A stretch of 64,000 nt of DNA, taken from the NCBI RefSeq assembly GCF_011300875.1, contig NZ_CP049862.1, positions 682,001 to 746,000 of the forward strand. The letters run 5' to 3'. The first letter of the stretch is position 1. Every line of letters begins with the position of its first letter. This DNA comes from Sanguibacter sp. HDW7 (GTDB lineage Bacteria; Actinomycetota; Actinomycetes; Actinomycetales; Cellulomonadaceae). A model generated the notes under the pieces. The model ran no database searches and was not told the DNA's origin. It worked only from the letters and a program-made list of their open reading frames with translations. The position numbers and the translations under genes are program-made. Shown piece by piece: positions 42,705 to 51,107 of the stretch.

Positions 42705-43213
42705 CCGCTCCGACCACGACGACCTTCGACCTGCCCGACGCCGCCGCGACGCGGGCCTGGGGCACCGCGCTCGCGGGCCTCCTGCGCGCGGGCGACCTCG
42801 TCGTCCTCACGGGCGACCTCGGCGCTGGCAAGACGACCCTCACCCAGGGCATCGGTGCAGGCCTCGACGTCCGCGGGCAGGTCGCGTCCCCGACGTTCGT
42901 CATCGCGCGCGTCCACCCGCCGCTGCACGACGGGCCCGCGCTCGTCCACGTCGACGCGTACCGGCTCGGGTCGCTCGACGACGTCGACGCGCTCGACCTC
43001 GACACGTCCCTCGAGGACTCCGTGACGATCGTCGAGTGGGGCGAAGGACTCGTCGAGGGACTCGCCGACGACCGTCTCGAGGTGACGCTCGCGCGGCCGC
43101 GCGGCGACTTCGACGAGGACGAGGACGCGTCCGCGGGTGTGCGCCACGTGAGCGTCCGGGCGGTCGGGGACCGGTGGTCGGACGTCGTCGTCCCACGACC
43201 CCACGTAGGCTGA
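42701..43213 (+). CDS. tsaE: tRNA t6A synthesis ATPase TsaE
   Basis: 170 residues. ATPase that drives the TsaB-TsaD complex in N6-threonylcarbamoyladenosine (t6A37) formation. P-loop GDLGAGKT at 38-45, SPTFVIARVH, HVDAYRL and IVEWGEG, all typical. GTG overlaps the alr stop (GTGA). Confidence 0.94.
   Translation: MTAPTTTTFDLPDAAATRAWGTALAGLLRAGDLVVLTGDLGAGKTTLTQGIGAGLDVRGQVASPTFVIARVHPPLHDGPALVHVDAYRLGSLDDVDALDLDTSLEDSVTIVEWGEGLVEGLADDRLEVTLARPRGDFDEDEDASAGVRHVSVRAVGDRWSDVVVPRPHVG
43206..43211 (+). promoter_or_regulatory. Leaderless-type -10 hexamer for tsaB
   Basis: TAGGCT, 7 bases before the tsaB ATG, overlapping the end of tsaE. May give an internal leaderless transcript. Confidence 0.4.
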
Positions 43214-43218
43214 GCACC

Positions 43219-43932
43219 ATGCCCTCGCAGCTCGTCCTCAGCATCGACACGTCGGTCGCCGTCGCGGTCGCGCTCACGCGCGCCGACGGGACGGTCCTCG
43301 CCGAGCGTGCCTCCGACGCCGCGCGCCTCCAGGCGGAGCGGCTCGCGCCGCTGCTCGCCGAGGTCCTCGCCGAGTCCGGGGCCTCGCCCCGGGACGTCGC
43401 CGAGGTCGTCGTCGGCACGGGGCCCGCTCCCTTCACGGGCCTGCGCGTCGGGCTCGTCTCCGCACAGACGTTCGCGCTCGCGATCGACGCCCCCGTGCAC
43501 GGCGTGTGCTCGCTCGACGCGCTCGCGGTCCAGGCCGCCGCGGTGCTCGGGCTCGAGCCCGGCACGTCGGTCCTCGTGACGACGGACGCCAAGCGGCGCG
43601 AGGTCTACTGGGGTCGCTACACGGTCGGTGTCGACGCCGCGGCGCTCGTGCGCACGGCCGGCCCGGGCGTCGCGACGCCCGCCATGCTCGTCGAGGACGG
43701 CACGACCGCGGGCGCGGTCGTCGTCGGCCCCGGGGTCGCCCTCTACGGCGACGTGCTTGCGGCCGGTGCGGCCGCGCTCCACGCGGACGCCGTCTCCCAG
43801 CCCGAGCCTGCCGTCCTCGTGCGTCTCGCGGCGGCTGCTGCTGCGCGGGGCGACGACCTCGACCCTGCGCCCCTCTACCTGCGCCGTCCCGACGCCCAGG
43901 TGCCGGGCGCGAGCAAGCGGGCGACCGGATGA
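43219..43932 (+). CDS. tsaB: tRNA t6A synthesis protein TsaB
   Basis: 237 residues. ASKHA-fold partner of TsaD in the t6A complex. Begins QLVLSIDTSVAVAVAL with the phosphate-1-like segment; GTGPAPFTGLRVGL is the conserved dimer/TsaD contact. Follows tsaE by 5 bases and overlaps rimI by four. Confidence 0.93.
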   Translation: MPSQLVLSIDTSVAVAVALTRADGTVLAERASDAARLQAERLAPLLAEVLAESGASPRDVAEVVVGTGPAPFTGLRVGLVSAQTFALAIDAPVHGVCSLDALAVQAAAVLGLEPGTSVLVTTDAKRREVYWGRYTVGVDAAALVRTAGPGVATPAMLVEDGTTAGAVVVGPGVALYGDVLAAGAAALHADAVSQPEPAVLVRLAAAAAARGDDLDPAPLYLRRPDAQVPGASKRATG

Positions 43933-44558
43933 GCGACGTGACGCCCCCGGACGATCTCGAGATGACGATCGACCTCAACGCGCAGCGTGAGGTCGTCGAG
44001 GCCGCGTACGCGGAGCACGACGCCGCGGTGTCGGCTGCGCGCGTGCGACCCGAGATCGCCGCGGACAGCCCCATCGCCGAGGGTTACCACCTGCGGCCCC
44101 TCGCGTGGGCCGACATCACGCGCGTCGCGGCGCTCGAGGTCGAGCTCTTCGGCCCGAGCGCCTGGACGATGGGCATGCTCACCGAGGAGCTGCGCGGCCG
44201 CGGCCGCTGGTACGTCGCGGCCCAGCCCGACGGCCAGGGCGTGCCCGCGCCGCTCGTCGGCTACGCGGGGCTGTGGTTCGACGGCGACAGCTGCCACCTC
44301 ATGACGATCGGCGTCGACCCGCGCGTCGCGGGCCACGGCCTCGGCGGAGCGATGCTCGACGCGCTCATCGAGCGCGCACGCGAGATCGACGCGATCTCCC
44401 TGCTCCTCGAGGTCGCCGTCGACAACGAGCGGGCGATCGCGATGTACTCCTCGCGAGGCTTCACGACGATCGGGCTGCGCAAGCGGTACTACCAGCCCGA
44501 GGACGTCGACGCCTACACGATGCAGCTTCCGCTCCGCGACGGGGCGGCCGGTTCCTGA
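43929..44558 (+). CDS. rimI: Ribosomal-protein S18 alanine N-acetyltransferase, N-extended
   Basis: 209 residues, about 50 more than E. coli RimI; the extra residues are N-terminal (MSDVTPPDDLEMTIDLNAQ ...) and look unstructured. GNAT core with MTIGVDPRVAGHGLGGAMLDALIERA acetyl-CoA loop and VAVDNERAIAMYSSRGF. Position directly after tsaB supports the RimI call. It could acetylate other proteins. Confidence 0.88.
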   Translation: MSDVTPPDDLEMTIDLNAQREVVEAAYAEHDAAVSAARVRPEIAADSPIAEGYHLRPLAWADITRVAALEVELFGPSAWTMGMLTEELRGRGRWYVAAQPDGQGVPAPLVGYAGLWFDGDSCHLMTIGVDPRVAGHGLGGAMLDALIERAREIDAISLLLEVAVDNERAIAMYSSRGFTTIGLRKRYYQPEDVDAYTMQLPLRDGAAGS

Positions 44559-44569
44559 CGGAGGTCCAC

Positions 44570-45451
44570 ATGTCCGTGCGTGACGAGGTTTTTGTCGGCC
44601 CTGCGGCCCTGCGCGGCCTCATCGACTCTGCGCGGCCGGTCGTGCTGCTCGACGTACGGTGGGCGCTCGGGCGGGCTGACGGGCACGAGCGGTACGTCGC
44701 GGGCCACGTTCCGGGGGCGGTGTACGTCGACCTCGACACCGAGCTCGCCGCGGCGCCGTCGGCAGCCGAGGGACGCCACCCGCTGCCCGCGCTCGAGGAC
44801 CTCGAGGCGTCGGCCCGGCGGTGGGGGATCTCCGCGGGCTCGACCGTCGTCGTGTACGACGACGCGGGCGGCACGAGCGCCGCGCGCGCCTGGTGGCTGC
44901 TGCGCTGGGCCGGTGTCGCGGACGTGCGGATCCTCGACGGTGGCCTGCCGGCGTGGACCGCGACGGGCGGCGGGCTCGAGACGGGCGACCGCCGCGCCGA
45001 ACGCGGCACGATCGTCCTGCGAGGCGGGCAGATGTCCGTGACGGACGCCGAGGGCACGGGGGCCCTCGCGGTGGACCGCGGCGCGGGTGTCGTGCTCGAC
45101 GCGCGCGCGGGCGAGCGCTTCCGTGGCGAGGTCGAGCCCGTCGACCCGCGGGCGGGCCACGTGCCGGGCGCGGTGAGCGCGCCGACCGCGGAGAACCTCG
45201 GGGCCGACGGCCGCTTCCTCGGCGAGGCGGCGCTGCGGGCGCGCTTCGAGGGCCTCGGCGTCGACGTCGCCGCGTGGCAGCCGGGCGACCCGCGCCCCAA
45301 CCTGCCCGTCGTCGTCTACTGCGGCTCGGGCGTCACGGCTGCGCACCAGGTGGCGGCGCTCGCGAGCGTCGGGGTGTCCGCGACCCTCTTCCCGGGATCC
45401 TGGTCGCAGTGGTCGAGCGACCCGGCGCGCGAGGTCGCGACGGGCGACTGA
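44570..45451 (+). CDS. Sulfurtransferase, 3-mercaptopyruvate type
   Basis: 293 residues, two rhodanese domains. Active-site loop CGSGVTA matches 3-mercaptopyruvate sulfurtransferases (SseA) rather than thiosulfate rhodaneses (CRKGVT). N-terminal GHVPGAVYVDLDTELA is typical. Lies 11 bases after rimI in the same direction; together with the next gene it separates rimI from tsaD. Confidence 0.88.
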   Translation: MSVRDEVFVGPAALRGLIDSARPVVLLDVRWALGRADGHERYVAGHVPGAVYVDLDTELAAAPSAAEGRHPLPALEDLEASARRWGISAGSTVVVYDDAGGTSAARAWWLLRWAGVADVRILDGGLPAWTATGGGLETGDRRAERGTIVLRGGQMSVTDAEGTGALAVDRGAGVVLDARAGERFRGEVEPVDPRAGHVPGAVSAPTAENLGADGRFLGEAALRARFEGLGVDVAAWQPGDPRPNLPVVVYCGSGVTAAHQVAALASVGVSATLFPGSWSQWSSDPAREVATGD

Positions 45452-45478
45452 CGCTCCACCACGGATTCTCACGAACGA

Positions 45479-45516
45479 CGACGGCCCGGCACCCCGCGTG
45501 GGGTGCCGGGCCGTCG
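45479..45516. terminator. Bidirectional terminator
   Basis: Perfect 17-bp stem (45479-45495 with 45500-45516), GCGT loop, between the convergent sulfurtransferase and RutE-like genes. Confidence 0.87.
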
Positions 45517-45542
45517 AGCGTGCGGCGGGTCGTGCGCAGGCG

Positions 45543-46172
45543 TCAGAGGACGCGCGAGACCTCGTGTGCCTCGAGGCGCGCGGCGCGCGGGCGCGTCGCA
45601 CCCTCGGCGTCCGCGACGGCGTGGCCGACGTTGACGAGGAACAGCGACTTCCACGCCGTGCCCGCGAGGAGGTCGGCGTCGAGAGCCGCGCTGTCGGCGA
45701 TGCCCATGGGGCCGACCTGGAGGCCCGCGGCGCGCAGGGCGGTGATGAAGTAGCCGGCCTGGAGGGCGGCGTTCATGCGGCCCATGGACTCGCTGAGCTC
45801 AGGCTGGGACGCGAAGTGCGCGCCGACGCCCGGGGCGTGAGGGGTGAGCCTGTCCATGTGCACGTGGAAGTCCACGTCCGCTGCGAGGACGAGGGTCACG
45901 GGGGCCGCCTGGATGCCCGCGTGGTTGCCCTCCATCGTGTACGCGTTCAGGCGGTCCTTCGCCTCCGAACCACGGACGACGAGGTAGCGCAGCGGCGAGA
46001 TGTTCATCGCGGACGGTCCCCACCGCATGAGGTCGTAGGCCGCGGCGATGTGCTCGTCCGTGACCTCCTCGTCGGTGAATCGCTTGACGGTGCGGGCCTC
46101 GCGGAACAGGAGGTCCGCGGTCGCGTCGTCGATCGACAGGGTCGTGGCGTCGGAGTCGAGCATGGTGGTCAT
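45543..46172 (-). CDS. Malonic semialdehyde reductase / nitroreductase, RutE-like
   Basis: 209 residues from ATG 46172 (a second ATG three codons later). FMN nitroreductase fold; [20 protein letters not shown] and [21 protein letters not shown] agree with RutE/HadB-type malonic semialdehyde reductases. No other rut genes nearby, so a role in pyrimidine breakdown is not supported; detoxification of aldehydes is a guess. Divergent from tsaD with 92 bases between. Confidence 0.85.
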   Translation of the reverse strand: MTTMLDSDATTLSIDDATADLLFREARTVKRFTDEEVTDEHIAAAYDLMRWGPSAMNISPLRYLVVRGSEAKDRLNAYTMEGNHAGIQAAPVTLVLAADVDFHVHMDRLTPHAPGVGAHFASQPELSESMGRMNAALQAGYFITALRAAGLQVGPMGIADSAALDADLLAGTAWKSLFLVNVGHAVADAEGATRPRAARLEAHEVSRVL

Positions 46173-46251
46173 GGAGGGGTGAACGCGCCGGAGGTCTTGG
46201 GATCTTCCCGGATCTCCCCGGCCGTGAGGCAGGTCACGTCCGTGCGCGCCG

Positions 46252-46257
46252 TATCCT
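46252..46257 (+). promoter_or_regulatory. Leaderless-type -10 hexamer for tsaD
   Basis: TATCCT ends 7 bases before the tsaD ATG. GGAAGG lies only one base from the ATG, too near to act as ribosome site. Confidence 0.5.
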
Positions 46258-46264
46258 GGAAGGC

Positions 46265-47308
46265 ATGAGCGAACCCCTCGTCCTTGGCATCGAGACGTCC
46301 TGCGACGAGACGGGGGTGGCCCTCGTGAGGGGCCGCGAGCTGCTGTTCGACGCCGTCGCGTCGTCGATGGACGAGCACGCGCGCTTCGGCGGGATCATCC
46401 CGGAGATCGCGTCGCGGGCGCACCTCGAGGCCATGGTCCCGACGATCCGCCGGGCGCTCGAGCAGGCGGACGTCGACCTCGCGGACGTCGACGCGGTCGC
46501 GGTGACCGCAGGGCCCGGGCTCCAGGGCCCGCTGACGATCGGCGCCTCGGCCGCGAAGGCGCTCTCGGTCGCGCTCGGCAAGCCTCTCTACGGCGTCAAC
46601 CACGTCATCGGGCACGCGGCCGTCGACGAGCTCGTCCACGGCGCGTTCCCCGAGCGGGCCATGGCGCTCGTCGTCTCGGGCGGTCACTCCTCGCTGCTGC
46701 TCGTCGACGACATCGCGACGAAGGTCACCGAGCTCGGCTCGACGCTCGACGACGCCGCGGGGGAGGCCTTCGACAAGGTCGGCCGCCTGCTCGGCCTGCC
46801 CTACCCGGGCGGCCCGCACATCGACCGTCTCGCGCGCGAGGGCGACCCGACCGCGATCCGCTTCCCGCGTGCGCTCACGCTGCCGAAGGACCAGGCGGAC
46901 CACGCGTACGACTTCTCGTTCTCAGGCCTCAAGACCGCCGTCGCGCGCTGGGTCGAGGCCCGGCGCGACGCGGGCGAGGAGATCCCGCTCCACGACGTCG
47001 CGGCATCGTTCGCGGCCGCCGTGGCCGACGTCCTCACGGCGAAGACGATCCGCGCGTGCGAGCTGCACGGGGTCGACACGCTCGTCGTCGGCGGAGGATT
47101 CTCCGCGAACTCCCAGCTGCGCGACATGGCGGCGGAGCGGTGCGCCGAGGCCGGCATCACGCTGCGCATCCCGCCGATCCGCTACTGCACGGACAACGGC
47201 GCGATGATCGCGGCGCTCGGCTCGGCGCTCGTGCGTGCGGACGTCGCGCCGTCGAGCCTCGACATCCCCGTCGACTCGTCGATGGCGCTCACGGTCACGC
47301 ACGTCTGA
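46265..47308 (+). CDS. tsaD: tRNA N6-threonylcarbamoyltransferase TsaD
   Basis: 347 residues. Catalytic subunit of t6A synthesis. ASKHA fold beginning [16 protein letters not shown]; metal-binding His pair in [39 protein letters not shown]. Separated from tsaE-tsaB-rimI by two unrelated genes and with its own probable promoter. Confidence 0.96.
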   Translation: MSEPLVLGIETSCDETGVALVRGRELLFDAVASSMDEHARFGGIIPEIASRAHLEAMVPTIRRALEQADVDLADVDAVAVTAGPGLQGPLTIGASAAKALSVALGKPLYGVNHVIGHAAVDELVHGAFPERAMALVVSGGHSSLLLVDDIATKVTELGSTLDDAAGEAFDKVGRLLGLPYPGGPHIDRLAREGDPTAIRFPRALTLPKDQADHAYDFSFSGLKTAVARWVEARRDAGEEIPLHDVAASFAAAVADVLTAKTIRACELHGVDTLVVGGGFSANSQLRDMAAERCAEAGITLRIPPIRYCTDNGAMIAALGSALVRADVAPSSLDIPVDSSMALTVTHV

Positions 47309-47319
47309 ACCACCCTCCA

Positions 47320-47380
47320 TTCCCGACGGATTGACGCTTTCCCCCCATTCGATGGGGGGAAAGCGTCAATCCGTCGGGAA
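47320..47380. repeat. 29-bp perfect inverted repeat with 3-nt loop
   Basis: Arms 47320-47348 and 47352-47380 are exact complements around TCG. It lies 11 bases after tsaD and 64 bases before the convergent ligase stop, so a bidirectional terminator is one reading. A 17-base part of the right arm (GCGTCAATCCGTCGGGA) recurs at 47419-47435 with a single change. Such length and an extra half-copy are unlike the other terminators here, which have arms of at most 20 bp. Confidence 0.9.
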
Positions 47381-47443
47381 GAGGGGGAGCGGAGGGACTG
47401 GCGTGGACGGACGGGGACGCGTCGATCCGTCGGGAGGGGTGGG

Positions 47444-48580
47444 TCAGAGGGGGCGTCCTGCGCGGAGCTCGGCGACGAGGTTCTCGACGACCGGGCCCAG
47501 CTCGCCCCCGTTGCGTCGCGCGACGGCGCGCTGCCGCTGGTAGCCCGCCCCCTTGCGGAGGATCGTGCGCACGTGGTCGAGCTCGTCGAGGCAGCCGAGC
47601 CGCGCCGCCGTCGGCTCGAGCTCGTGGAGCAGGCGGGCCACGGCGTCGCGCACGAGCTCCTCCTCCCCGTCGCGGTCGAGGATGAGGATCGCGTCCATGC
47701 CGTAGCGCGCCGAGCGCCACTTGTTCTCCTGCGCGAACCACGGTGGCAGCGTCGGGATCTCCTTGCCCTCGTCGAGCAACGTCGAGAGGTGCTCGACGAG
47801 GCAGTGCGTGAGCGCGGCGAGCGCGAGCACCTCGGTGATGTTCGACGTGCCGTCGGAGATCCGCGTCTCGAGCGTGCCGAAGCGGGGGGAGGGGCGCAGG
47901 TCCCAGCGGACCTCGTCGAACGCGTCGATGACGCCCGTGCGCACCATGTCGTCGACGTAGCCCTCGAGCTCGTCCCACTGCTCGAACTGGAACGGCAGCC
48001 CGGCCGTCGGCAGCTGCTGGAACATGAGCGCACGGTTCGACGCGTAGCCGGTGTCCTTGCCGCCCCAGAACGGGCTCGACGCGGACAGGGCCTGCAGGTG
48101 GCCGAAGTACGCGAGCATGCCGCGCGCGATGGGCAGGACCTTGGAACGGTCCTCGATGCCCACGTGGACGTGGACGCCGTAGATGAGCATCTGCCTGCCC
48201 CACCACTGCGTGCGGTCGATGAGCGTCGCGTAGCGCTGCTTGTCCGTGACCTTCTGCTGCGCCCACCGCGCGAACGGGTGCGTGCCGGCGCACATGAGCT
48301 CGACGCGCAGCGGGTCGGTCACCGTGCGGATCTCCTCGATCGCGCGCTCGAGGTCGTCGCCCGCGGCGCGCACGGTGCGGTTGACGCCCGAGACGACCTC
48401 GACGGTGTTGAGGAGGAGCTCCTGGCGGATGTGCGGGTGCTGGCCGCCGCCTGCGGGTTCGACGGCGTCGAGCACGGTCTGCGCGACCTGGCGCAGGTCG
48501 CCCGAGTCCTTGTCGACTAGCGCGAGCTCCCACTCGATGCCGACGGTCGAGCGCTCGGAGGGTGCGAACGGCAGGTGCAT
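47444..48580 (-). CDS. Glutamate-cysteine ligase, YbdK type
   Basis: 378 residues from ATG 48580. Carboxylate-amine ligase of the GCS2/YbdK family: begins with TVGIEWELALVD, with HPHIRQELLLNTVEVVSG and VHVHVGIEDRSK as the ATP/metal and substrate parts. In actinobacteria such enzymes may provide gamma-glutamylcysteine for ergothioneine or act on other amines; the rest of an egt cluster is not here. The upstream methyltransferase ends one base before it, so they are co-transcribed. Confidence 0.85.
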   Translation of the reverse strand: MHLPFAPSERSTVGIEWELALVDKDSGDLRQVAQTVLDAVEPAGGGQHPHIRQELLLNTVEVVSGVNRTVRAAGDDLERAIEEIRTVTDPLRVELMCAGTHPFARWAQQKVTDKQRYATLIDRTQWWGRQMLIYGVHVHVGIEDRSKVLPIARGMLAYFGHLQALSASSPFWGGKDTGYASNRALMFQQLPTAGLPFQFEQWDELEGYVDDMVRTGVIDAFDEVRWDLRPSPRFGTLETRISDGTSNITEVLALAALTHCLVEHLSTLLDEGKEIPTLPPWFAQENKWRSARYGMDAILILDRDGEEELVRDAVARLLHELEPTAARLGCLDELDHVRTILRKGAGYQRQRAVARRNGGELGPVVENLVAELRAGRPL

Positions 48581-48581
48581 G

Positions 48582-49835
48582 TCAGTGCTCCGTCCCGGAC
48601 GTGGCAGGGGTGAGGGGTTCGACGACGAGGACCGACTGGGCTCCTGCGATGCGCGTGAGGACGATGTGCCCCTCGTGCGGGCCGTGGAGCGCGAGCTGCT
48701 TGCGGAGCTGCTCGGGGACGACGGCCGTGCCGCGCTTCTTGATCGTCAGGCGGCCGACGCCGCGCTCGCGGAGGTACGCCTTGAGGCGCTTGAGCGAGAA
48801 CGGCAGCGTGTCGAGGACGCGGTAGCCGGTCGCGATCGTCGCCTCGCCCGCGGCGCGGGCGTCGGCCCAGTCCTGCGGGACGGCGTCGGTCGTCACGTAC
48901 GCGATCGTCGGGTCGAGGAGGCGTCCACCGAGCTCGCGGGCCGCGGTCGCGACGCGGCCGGCCCGGACGACGGCGCCGTCGGGCTCGAAGAGGTACGCAC
49001 CGACGGGGCCGACCTCGACGTCGTCGTCGGACAGGACCGGGGCGAGCGAGCGAGCGCTCACGGAACCGTCGGGGCGCGTGCGCAGCACGAGCGCCGAGCG
49101 ACCGGGCGCCTCGGCGAGCGGGCCGAACCAGAGGCCGGCCTCGAGCACGTGCCCGTCGAGCGAGACCCACTGCGCCTCTGCGTCGTCGGGGATGCCTGCG
49201 TGCGGGATGCCGGGGCCCACCTTGATGCCGACCGCGGGGACCGTCGAGCGCAGGTGCCACACGTCGTCGAGCGGCGGAGCGTACGCGCGCGGGTCGAGGA
49301 TGCGCGTGCCCGTCCCCGTGCGGCGGGCGGGGTCGGCGTAGACGCCGTCGACACCCTCGGCCGCGAGGTCGAGCGCGAGGCCGTCGCCCAGGCGGACCTC
49401 GGCCTCGGGGAAGTGGCGGAGGTTGACGGTCGCGAGGGCCGCCGTCTCCTCGTCGCGGTCGACAGCGAGGACGCGCAGGCCCGAGGCCGCGAACGTCATG
49501 GAGTCCGCTCCGAGCCCGCACGTGAGGTCGGCGACCTTCGTGACGCCCGCAGCGAGGAATCGCTGCGCGTGGCGCGCAGCGACCGGCAGACGCGTCGCCT
49601 GCTCGAGGCCGTCGGGCGTGAAGAGCATGCCGTCCGCGAACTCGCCGAACTTGTCCCGGGCCTTCGTGCGCAGACGCGACTGCGTGAGGACCGCGGCGAC
49701 GAGCGCGGGGTCGACGCCCGCGGCGCGGAGCTTCTCCGAGACCTGCATCGCCGTCTCCTCGTGGTACGGCGGCATGGCCTGCAACAGCTCCCACCCGTCG
49801 GGCTGGAGCAGGAGTGAGAGGGCGGTGCGGTCCAT
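48582..49835 (-). CDS. Class I SAM-dependent methyltransferase with THUMP-like domain
   Basis: 417 residues from ATG 49835, with GGAAGGA 8 bases upstream. Rossmann methyltransferase core in the middle (VADLTCGLGADSMTFAASGLRVLAVDRDEE, VYADPARR) and a C-terminal THUMP-like domain (FSLKRLKAYLRERGVGRLTIKKRG), suggesting an RNA substrate. The substrate is not known. Divergent from the MgtE-type gene and its leader. Confidence 0.82.
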   Translation of the reverse strand: MDRTALSLLLQPDGWELLQAMPPYHEETAMQVSEKLRAAGVDPALVAAVLTQSRLRTKARDKFGEFADGMLFTPDGLEQATRLPVAARHAQRFLAAGVTKVADLTCGLGADSMTFAASGLRVLAVDRDEETAALATVNLRHFPEAEVRLGDGLALDLAAEGVDGVYADPARRTGTGTRILDPRAYAPPLDDVWHLRSTVPAVGIKVGPGIPHAGIPDDAEAQWVSLDGHVLEAGLWFGPLAEAPGRSALVLRTRPDGSVSARSLAPVLSDDDVEVGPVGAYLFEPDGAVVRAGRVATAARELGGRLLDPTIAYVTTDAVPQDWADARAAGEATIATGYRVLDTLPFSLKRLKAYLRERGVGRLTIKKRGTAVVPEQLRKQLALHGPHEGHIVLTRIAGAQSVLVVEPLTPATSGTEH

Positions 49836-49933
49836 GCGTGAATCCTTCCACGCCCCGTGGGCCGCGGCGACGGGCACCCGTGGCGGACACGCCCGTCGCG
49901 GCCCCGGACCTGGCCGTTCGAGGGCGGATCGCC

Positions 49934-49939
49934 TAGGGT
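49934..49939 (+). promoter_or_regulatory. Possible -10 of the MgtE leader transcript
   Basis: TAGGGT, matching TANNNT, about 60 bases before the leader ORF; -35 region TGGCCG is poor. Would give a leader of roughly 255 nt. Confidence 0.35.
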
Positions 49940-49993
49940 GCGAGGTGCCCGCGCCGTGCGGGCCGTGCAGCCCGACCCGAGGAGGTGACCGTC

Positions 49994-50065
49994 GTGGAGC
50001 CCCCCAGCCATTCTCCGTCCCGAGCGACGGCCCGTCCTCGTGCGCTGACCACGCGCTCCTTCTGA
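49994..50065 (+). CDS. Putative 23-residue leader peptide upstream of MgtE-type gene
   Basis: GTG 49994 preceded by AGGAGG at 49980-49985 with an 8-base spacer, the best ribosome site in this region, although no large gene follows. The frame encodes 23 residues beginning M-E-P-P-S-H-S-P, with five prolines and five arginines, then TGA at 50063-50065. Enteric MgtL, the Mg-sensing leader peptide of mgtA, also begins Met-Glu-Pro and is Pro/Arg rich. The resemblance is short and may be chance; the ribosome site and the position directly before the switch elements are the main evidence. Confidence 0.5.
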   Translation: MEPPSHSPSRATARPRALTTRSF

Positions 50066-50188
50066 GCGCCCGGACGCACCGACCCCGTCGTCGCCTCGTG
50101 CGTGCCCGGCACCTGCCGCGCGCCACGACGGGCGTCCTCGACGCCCCGCCCACGAACCCGTATCCGGGCGCCGCCGTGCGCCCGGACG
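50066..50188 (+). promoter_or_regulatory. Alternative-pairing element in the MgtE leader
   Basis: Two identical 11-mers GCGCCCGGACG at 50066-50076 (directly after the leader-ORF stop) and 50178-50188 (directly before the ribosome site GAGGAGAGG), and a single complement TCCGGGCGC at 50163-50171. The 9-mer can pair with either copy but not both. A separate 7-bp hairpin (50130-50146) stands between. Confidence 0.55.
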
Positions 50189-50203
50189 AGGAGAGGCGGA
50201 CGC

Positions 50204-51013
50204 ATGCGTACCGAGTCCTTCATCCCCAGCACGACCCTTGTCAGCCCTGCCACCACTGCCGATCCGGCCGAGGTCACGACGCGCGCGGAGACCGCGCTCC
50301 TGGACCTGCTTGCCGACCCGGGTACCCGCGTCGGCGTCGTGGGGCCCGACGGCAGCCGCACCGACGTGCTCGTCGCAGACCTGCGCGCCGCGATGTCCGT
50401 GGCCGCCGATGCCGAGGCGACCGAGGACGCCGACCGTCAGGGCGGCTCGTCCCCGCTCGACGTGCCCTACCTCGAGGCGTCGCCGTGGCTCCTGTGGCGG
50501 CGGCGCGTCGGCTGGCTCGCCGTGCTCTTCGTCGCCGAGATGTGCACGGGCTCGGTGCTGCGGCACTTCGAGGACGAGCTTGCGACCGTCGTCGCGCTGA
50601 CGTTCTTCATCCCGCTGCTCATCGGGACGGGAGGGAACACCGGGACCCAGGTGACGACGACGCTCGTGCGCGCGATGGCGCTCGGGGAGGTGCGGGCGCG
50701 GCACGTGCTCGCGGTCGTCCGCAAGGAGATGACGACGGGCGTGCTGCTCGCGGCGTGCATCGCGGGCCTCGCGTGGGTGCGCGCGCTCGTGCTCGGCGTT
50801 GGTGGGGAGGTTGCGCTCACGGTCTCGGTCGCGATCGTGCTCATCGTCCTGTGGTCGGTGCTCCTGGCCTCGACGCTGCCTTTCGTGCTGCGGAGGTTCG
50901 GCGTCGACCCGGCTGTCGTCTCCGGGCCGCTCATCACGACGCTCGTCGACGGCACGGGCCTCGTCATCTACCTGTCCGTCGCGAGCGTGCTCGTCACGCA
51001 GCTCGGCGGCTGA
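50204..51013 (+). CDS. MgtE/SLC41-type magnesium transporter, lacking the usual N-terminal domains
   Basis: 269 residues from ATG 50204. The C-terminal membrane domain of MgtE is recognisable: FFIPLLIGTGGNTGTQVTTTLVRAMALGEV carries the family Gly-Gly-Asn pore signature, and DPAVVSGPLITTLVDGTGLVIYLSVA is the last helix with the conserved Asp. Five hydrophobic segments. Full MgtE is about 450 residues with N and CBS domains gating the pore; here only about 100 hydrophilic residues precede the membrane part. Regulation may thus rest on the RNA leader. Confidence 0.82.
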   Translation: MRTESFIPSTTLVSPATTADPAEVTTRAETALLDLLADPGTRVGVVGPDGSRTDVLVADLRAAMSVAADAEATEDADRQGGSSPLDVPYLEASPWLLWRRRVGWLAVLFVAEMCTGSVLRHFEDELATVVALTFFIPLLIGTGGNTGTQVTTTLVRAMALGEVRARHVLAVVRKEMTTGVLLAACIAGLAWVRALVLGVGGEVALTVSVAIVLIVLWSVLLASTLPFVLRRFGVDPAVVSGPLITTLVDGTGLVIYLSVASVLVTQLGG

Positions 51014-51066
51014 ACGGGGTGCGTCGCGCCTCGGTGTTCCGCCCGTGGCGGACAGCCCTGGGCGTG

Positions 51067-51093
51067 CTGGCACTCATGTTGACCGAGTGCTAA
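51067..51093 (+). promoter_or_regulatory. CIRCE element (HrcA operator)
   Basis: CTGGCACTC - 9 bases - GAGTGCTAA; the consensus is TTAGCACTC-N9-GAGTGCTAA, so the right arm is perfect and the left differs at two positions. HrcA is the known repressor at CIRCE; the hrcA gene is not in the window. Confidence 0.9.
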
Positions 51094-51107
51094 CCCGGGC
51101 CTAGATT
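51079..51107 (+). promoter_or_regulatory. groES promoter
   Basis: TTGACC at 51079-51084 inside the CIRCE spacer and TAGATT at 51102-51107, spacer 17. The right CIRCE arm lies between -35 and -10, so HrcA binding would block polymerase. Confidence 0.8.

Noticed and set aside
49836-50203. M-box (ykoK) magnesium riboswitch
   Set aside because: The conserved M-box core (GGTGAGGCTCC-like and the later conserved loops) is not present. The leader has another architecture.
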